Below are positions 57,896-64,000 of a stretch of DNA of 64,000 nucleotides, piece after piece; the stretch's first letter is position 1; each line of letters opens with the position of its first letter. Below the pieces are notes generated by a model. It saw only the letters and a program-made list of their open reading frames with translations. It did not search any database and was not told the origin of the DNA. The DNA lies in NCBI RefSeq assembly GCF_016906535.1, contig NC_057372.1, positions 2,461,501 to 2,525,500 of the forward strand, in the 5' to 3' direction. Position numbers and translations under genes: made by a program. Source of the DNA: Rhizoctonia solani (taxonomy: Eukaryota; Basidiomycota; Agaricomycetes; Cantharellales; Ceratobasidiaceae).

Positions 57896-60800
57896 TTAAA
57901 CGGCATTGTCTGAGCTGTCACCAATCGGTCCTGGGACACCAAAATATACAAAGGGAATCCATCTTATAGGGTCAATTTCTGGATTGGCTCCTCGTAATTC
58001 TTGGACTGCACAGTGCAAAGCAAGGGCTGAATTGGAGACAGGATCTCCATCGCTTTGTAGTATACGTCTGTAGAATGAAGTGGCTACGTCGCACCCGTCT
58101 TGGTCATTGATAGACCACATAGTGGCTACGGCACCTCTATAGCCAGCAAACATGAAGCTCCCTGCGAGACTAAACGATTCGTCGGGTGTTTTAATGCTCC
58201 CTGTTTTATCGTGTATTAATATTATATGTGAAACGAGGTTTGCTTGATTTAAACATACCGGTTGCTGTCTGGCACGCCGACAAGTACACCAACTCCGCTT
58301 TTGGCAGTGGAGTCTGAATAATTTCTCGAATAGTCAGGTTTCCGTCATGAAGAACCACGCTGCTATCCAAAGGATTAAAGGTATCCTGAATACCATGGCA
58401 AGCAAGGTGCAACATCTCGTGCGATGGCAATTGCTTCACAACCTCTTCTACAAGACCCGCTTTGTCGTGTAGAGATGTAATATTGCCAGAGCCTTTAATT
58501 TCTTCGAACGTGGCTAATATCCGGTCCCTCTCTACTATCACTCCTGGCAGTGGCAAGTTAGGTGGCGAAGCCGGTTGTGAGATTAATAACATATGGGCAT
58601 CTTGTGAATTGCTGTGTGGTTTGCGCTCTAAACCATGAAGAAGAGACGAAATGGTCGGTATGTATGTGGAGACAACATGGGTCATAGCGCAATGCTCTGG
58701 CCCCCGTGCATAGTCTCCTGCGGCATGAAGTGGCAAAAAGGTAGCTGAAGGGCCACTAGGGCACCAACATAGACGTGGGAGGATATCCGAGGGCGTATTG
58801 CCCGAACTCTGTGTTAATACGGATGAGCGGACATTCGATTAGGGTATGTATAATCAGTTTAACATACCAGGTAGTCTAGAGCTAATAGCACTGGTTGCAC
58901 AATTGTAGTCCATAATTGACGCAAGACACCTTGTATTTCTTGTGTTGGGGTTAATCCTCTGGTGCGCCTCTGGACCATTGCTCGGGTGCCGTCTTCGGGA
59001 GTGTCGTCACGAACTCCTCGTCCTTGCTGGAATATATTCCGACGCATGGTCTGAGATAAAGCAAGTACCTTTTCGAATGTAGTGGGAAGGGGGACTATAA
59101 GCACATCCTGTTTCTCGCTGCCGATTACCAGGGCATCACAGCGAAAGCGGCTAACGCTGATGTAAACTATGGGACACACGCTAGCAGCTTGCCTTAGGTG
59201 CGAGAACGGGCTCAAGCTCATAAAATGCTCGTGTCCGGGTAGCTTGCGGACGATTCCCAGCCATCTTTCCAGCTCGCTCCCATAACGAAGCAACTTCATA
59301 CTCTCTGGAGTGTAATCCCGACTAATTTCTTCTATATCATCGGCAAATCCACCCTCGTAATCCACTTGGTTTGGCCGGTAGCTGGCAGCATCAGTGGCTC
59401 GATAATACTGTTTAATCTTATCTATCGTCTCATCAAGATATGAGGCTAAATCTGGATCTTGAAGTTTAATCGAGGTAGTGTCCATTTGGATAGGAAGCAA
59501 CTGAGAAAAGAATAGGTTTCTGCCCTCTTCGAGTAGCTCTACAGCAACGTTAACTTGACCTTGTTCCAGAGCAGAAGCAGCAGCATCGCAGGCGTATCCA
59601 ACAGAGTATACAATAGCATCTTGTCGTTCAGTCGATGAGAGCCCTAGCCGAATCATTTTTCGTAGAGCTACGAAGACTCGCTTGTATCCCTCCAACACTA
59701 TTTCATGCAAGTTATAATCATGGCAAATCCTCACAAGTAGGGTGGCAGCATCGAGAAAAACTTTTGAGTGTCCGAATTGAGGCTTGGCTTGGTCTGGACA
59801 GAGTACGTCTACACATTCATCCAAGTCCGAGCGTTCCTTGGATAATTTATAACGATCCTCAAGGGCTTTAGCAAGCTTCATGGCGTAGTTGAGGTTTAGA
59901 TTACCCGGCGGATATGCCAATCGGAAGTTATCAATGGATAAGTTGAGATAGCTTGAATGGAGTGGATCATCGGTTGTTGTTAGATCGTACAGTTGGTAGT
60001 ATGTCGAACCAACTAGATTGTATCGAACATATATAAAATCGCTCTCGCTTGGTGTTTCTTTGATTGTGGATTCATGAAGTTCTAATGCCTTTTCAAGATA
60101 ATTTCGGCAGAATGCGATAGATTGGCCTGCACGGCGTTGTATGCGGGCCAGTAGGGTGTATGTGAGTCCCAAGCGGTTGATAGCAAAAAGACGGTTGGTG
60201 TGGGGATATGGAATAATGAGCTCTAAGAGTTCGACTACTTCTTCTAGCTTTTCGGTAATATCTCTGTCATCCCCCTTGATATTCTCTTGGACCGATCTTA
60301 TTAGTTTGCTACAGTGTGTGTAAATGCCGCTCCAATGTGCGTCTTTCAGGCCTGGAAAAGGCGTTTGACGGACCAGATCGCATGCTTTGGTACCGAATTT
60401 CATGCTAAGATCGAGATCTTTTCGTGTGAGTGTCTCGAGAAAACGATAGTAGAAAATAGAGGCACGCTCAAAGTGAATCTCGGCAGCGAAAGGGGCGTCG
60501 GTCGCAGTAATAGATGCCCTCTCATAAGCATCGCAGGCCTCAGAGAAATACTCAGCTTTCCAGTCTTCAGATGTCTTGCATATTTTGAATGCCAAGTTGC
60601 CAAGTTCAAATAGGCGCTTAGAAAGGTCTGGAGTATCCGGTTCGGTCACCAACACACTTTGCTTCCAGAACGTGACAGCCTTTACCCAGTCTTCCACTTC
60701 ACGACTTTCGGATAGGATATAGGCAAGATCTGCCAACATTAGGGCTTGGAGTTGTTTAGCTGCCGCCATCTGTTCTTTATCTATTCCCACATAAAACGGG

Positions 60801-61824
60801 ACTTCTTGAAGGAGTTGGACAGGATTTTCAAGGTCCTCCGTGTTTTGGGAGAAATTAAACCTCTCGTACGCTGCACCCGCATAGCCAAACACAAGTTCGA
60901 ACCGAATATTATCGGGTATGCCCGCGTCTCGAGTCCAAAGGATTCCTTCAAACGAGGCTGATATAGCATCGTCGAGGTTGGTGGAAGTGCCGTCTGATTG
61001 GTAAGAACTCCACAATTCGTTGAACGTCGTTAATTGCCTGCCAGGTGGATATGTATGATTAATAGCAGGTCGAGACAGTACCATTCAAATACGTATTACC
61101 TCTGTGCATAAAATGCTGCCAGGCTTCGGAGAGAGTCATATCGAAAATCGTTTTGGGGATTATTGAACATCAGTTCAACAGTTTTTAACAGGAAGGGGTC
61201 TGTATCGTCGGGAGAGCCTTCGTTTGTGTCTTTGAGTGCCGTTGCTTTTGTAAAGGAAGAAATGGAGAGAGATATTTCACTTGGGTTGTATAAATCCATT
61301 CTCAAGTAAAGTGCTATTGAGCGGCATAAGCTCCAAATGTGTATAGTGTTGCTGCCCGAATGTGAGATTGCTTCACCAAAGACGTCAACCGATACCGCCA
61401 GTGCCCCGGGTGAAATTAAGGCCGGAATATCTAGCGACGAGTAGCGTTCGTCCTGGATCTCAGTTACACCCGCCCAAAAATCTTCCAACTCTTGCTCTTC
61501 AATACTAAACTTATTTACAATCTGTCCAGGGCACTCGCGGAACCAGTTGTTCAGGTTTTCGACAAGCGGAGATGAAGCAAGGTATGAGTCCAGCTCGGCT
61601 GAATAATCGACAAATGCGATACACAAAGCATGTGTCGAGGCCCAGATATGTACATAGTTTGCAAAGTTGGGATCATCCCTTTCGGTTAAATCCACAGCTT
61701 GGTCTAGGTCACGCTTAGCCTCAGCTATTAGGCTCGCGTAGTTTGTGGGGTCGGAACTCGATTTGGCTTGACTAAGTGCAGCTATGCCGGATTCAAATAA
61801 TCGATTTCTCTCTTCTTTACTCAT
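57896..61824 (-). CDS. CHAT-domain protein with TPR-like helical region, putative caspase-like protease
   Basis: A large protein, about 1,200 residues. ATG 61824 starts a helical N-terminal region; exon 1 ends at 61100 and exon 2 begins at 61037, so what looks like a stop between them lies in an intron. The long second exon has repeating TPR-like helices (for example YLEKALELHESTIKETPSES, DAIVYSVGYACDAAASALEQ). The CHAT domain ends the protein: IVPLPTTFEKVLALSQTMRR, WCPSGPSATFLPLHAAGDYA, then the catalytic pair SHEMLHLACHG (His near 58396) and ELVYLSACQTATG (Cys near 58274), followed by FMFAGYRGAVATMWSINDQD and WIPFVYFGVPG. CHAT proteins are caspase relatives; many basidiomycetes have expanded families. 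The target is unknown. Divergent from the iminopeptidase, 139 bases between starts. Confidence 0.85.
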
Positions 61825-61963
61825 GTTGCGGGCGGTAACGAGGGTTGTAGGCCGGTGCTAAGTAATTTAGGTTGGTTCTGGTCGGGGACCGAAGTCCTCA
61901 GCGCTTATTGGGTACTGCACAGATGATCACTACAAGATCCGCCCTATCTATCTGGTGATTGCA
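61825..61963. promoter_or_regulatory. Shared bidirectional promoter of the CHAT protein and the iminopeptidase
   Basis: 139 bases separate the divergent start codons, so both promoters overlap. No TATA box was seen. Confidence 0.5.
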
Positions 61964-63908
<1,945 letters not shown>

Positions 63909-64000
63909 TTCCGGGTGTTATAAATAGATCCAGAGGGGGTAGAACGTGTAAACCAACTGAAGTTAACGAAACCCAATAAACACTGTATTTTCTTCGAGAC

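Noticed and set aside
61085..61104. A stop codon that seems to split the CHAT protein in two
   Set aside because: It lies inside an intron; the donor at 61099 and the acceptor before 61037 give a continuous protein.

Overview
The window is nuclear DNA from a filamentous basidiomycete. Genes sit on both strands at about one per 2.5 kb, and nearly every one is cut by short GT-AG introns of roughly 45-80 bases. Protein families point to an Agaricomycete: an AA14-type copper oxidase, a CHAT/TPR protein, an F-box-like protein, and a protein with the basidiomycete 'GVGALPG' motif. A Rhizoctonia/Ceratobasidium-like fungus is a guess. I recognised no rRNA, tRNA, CRISPR array or intact transposon.

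Layout. 0-6.6 kb, minus strand: COG6 (running off the left edge), nicotinate phosphoribosyltransferase and a RING-finger protein. 7-17.5 kb, plus strand: a GVGALPG-repeat protein, a membrane protein with a long cytosolic tail, an RRM+R3H RNA-binding protein and a PP4 regulatory subunit 1-like HEAT protein. 17.8-20.4 kb: RAD57 and a U1A/U2B''-type spliceosomal protein, divergent across 96 bases. 20.8-28.2 kb: a second membrane protein with tail (minus), a cytochrome P450 (plus) and an amino-acid permease (minus). 29.8-35.2 kb: a decayed DEAD-box helicase fragment, a small unknown gene, the AA14-like oxidase and a GRAM/VASt sterol-transfer protein. 37-42.1 kb: an NCS1 purine-cytosine permease and an F-box-like protein. 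44.7-54.2 kb: a BAH/PHD-like chromatin protein, SLM1, a C2H2+Zn2Cys6 transcription factor, the SWR1 subunit VPS71 and the ER protein IRC22. 54.2-63.9 kb: a possible arrestin-like gene, a histidine phosphatase, and a CHAT/TPR protein divergent from a proline iminopeptidase.

Most genes are unrelated housekeeping functions, and I see no biosynthetic cluster. The plausible pairings are the two tight divergent promoters: RAD57/U1A, and CHAT/iminopeptidase.

A caution for any user: many conserved genes, especially between 13 and 49 kb, change reading frame by one base inside otherwise well-conserved protein. Several of these breaks sit at G runs or at splice donors and behave as if one G were missing. 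The simplest reading is uncorrected single-base deletions in the assembly, not pseudogenes. Coordinates below give whole gene spans (start codon to stop codon, introns included).
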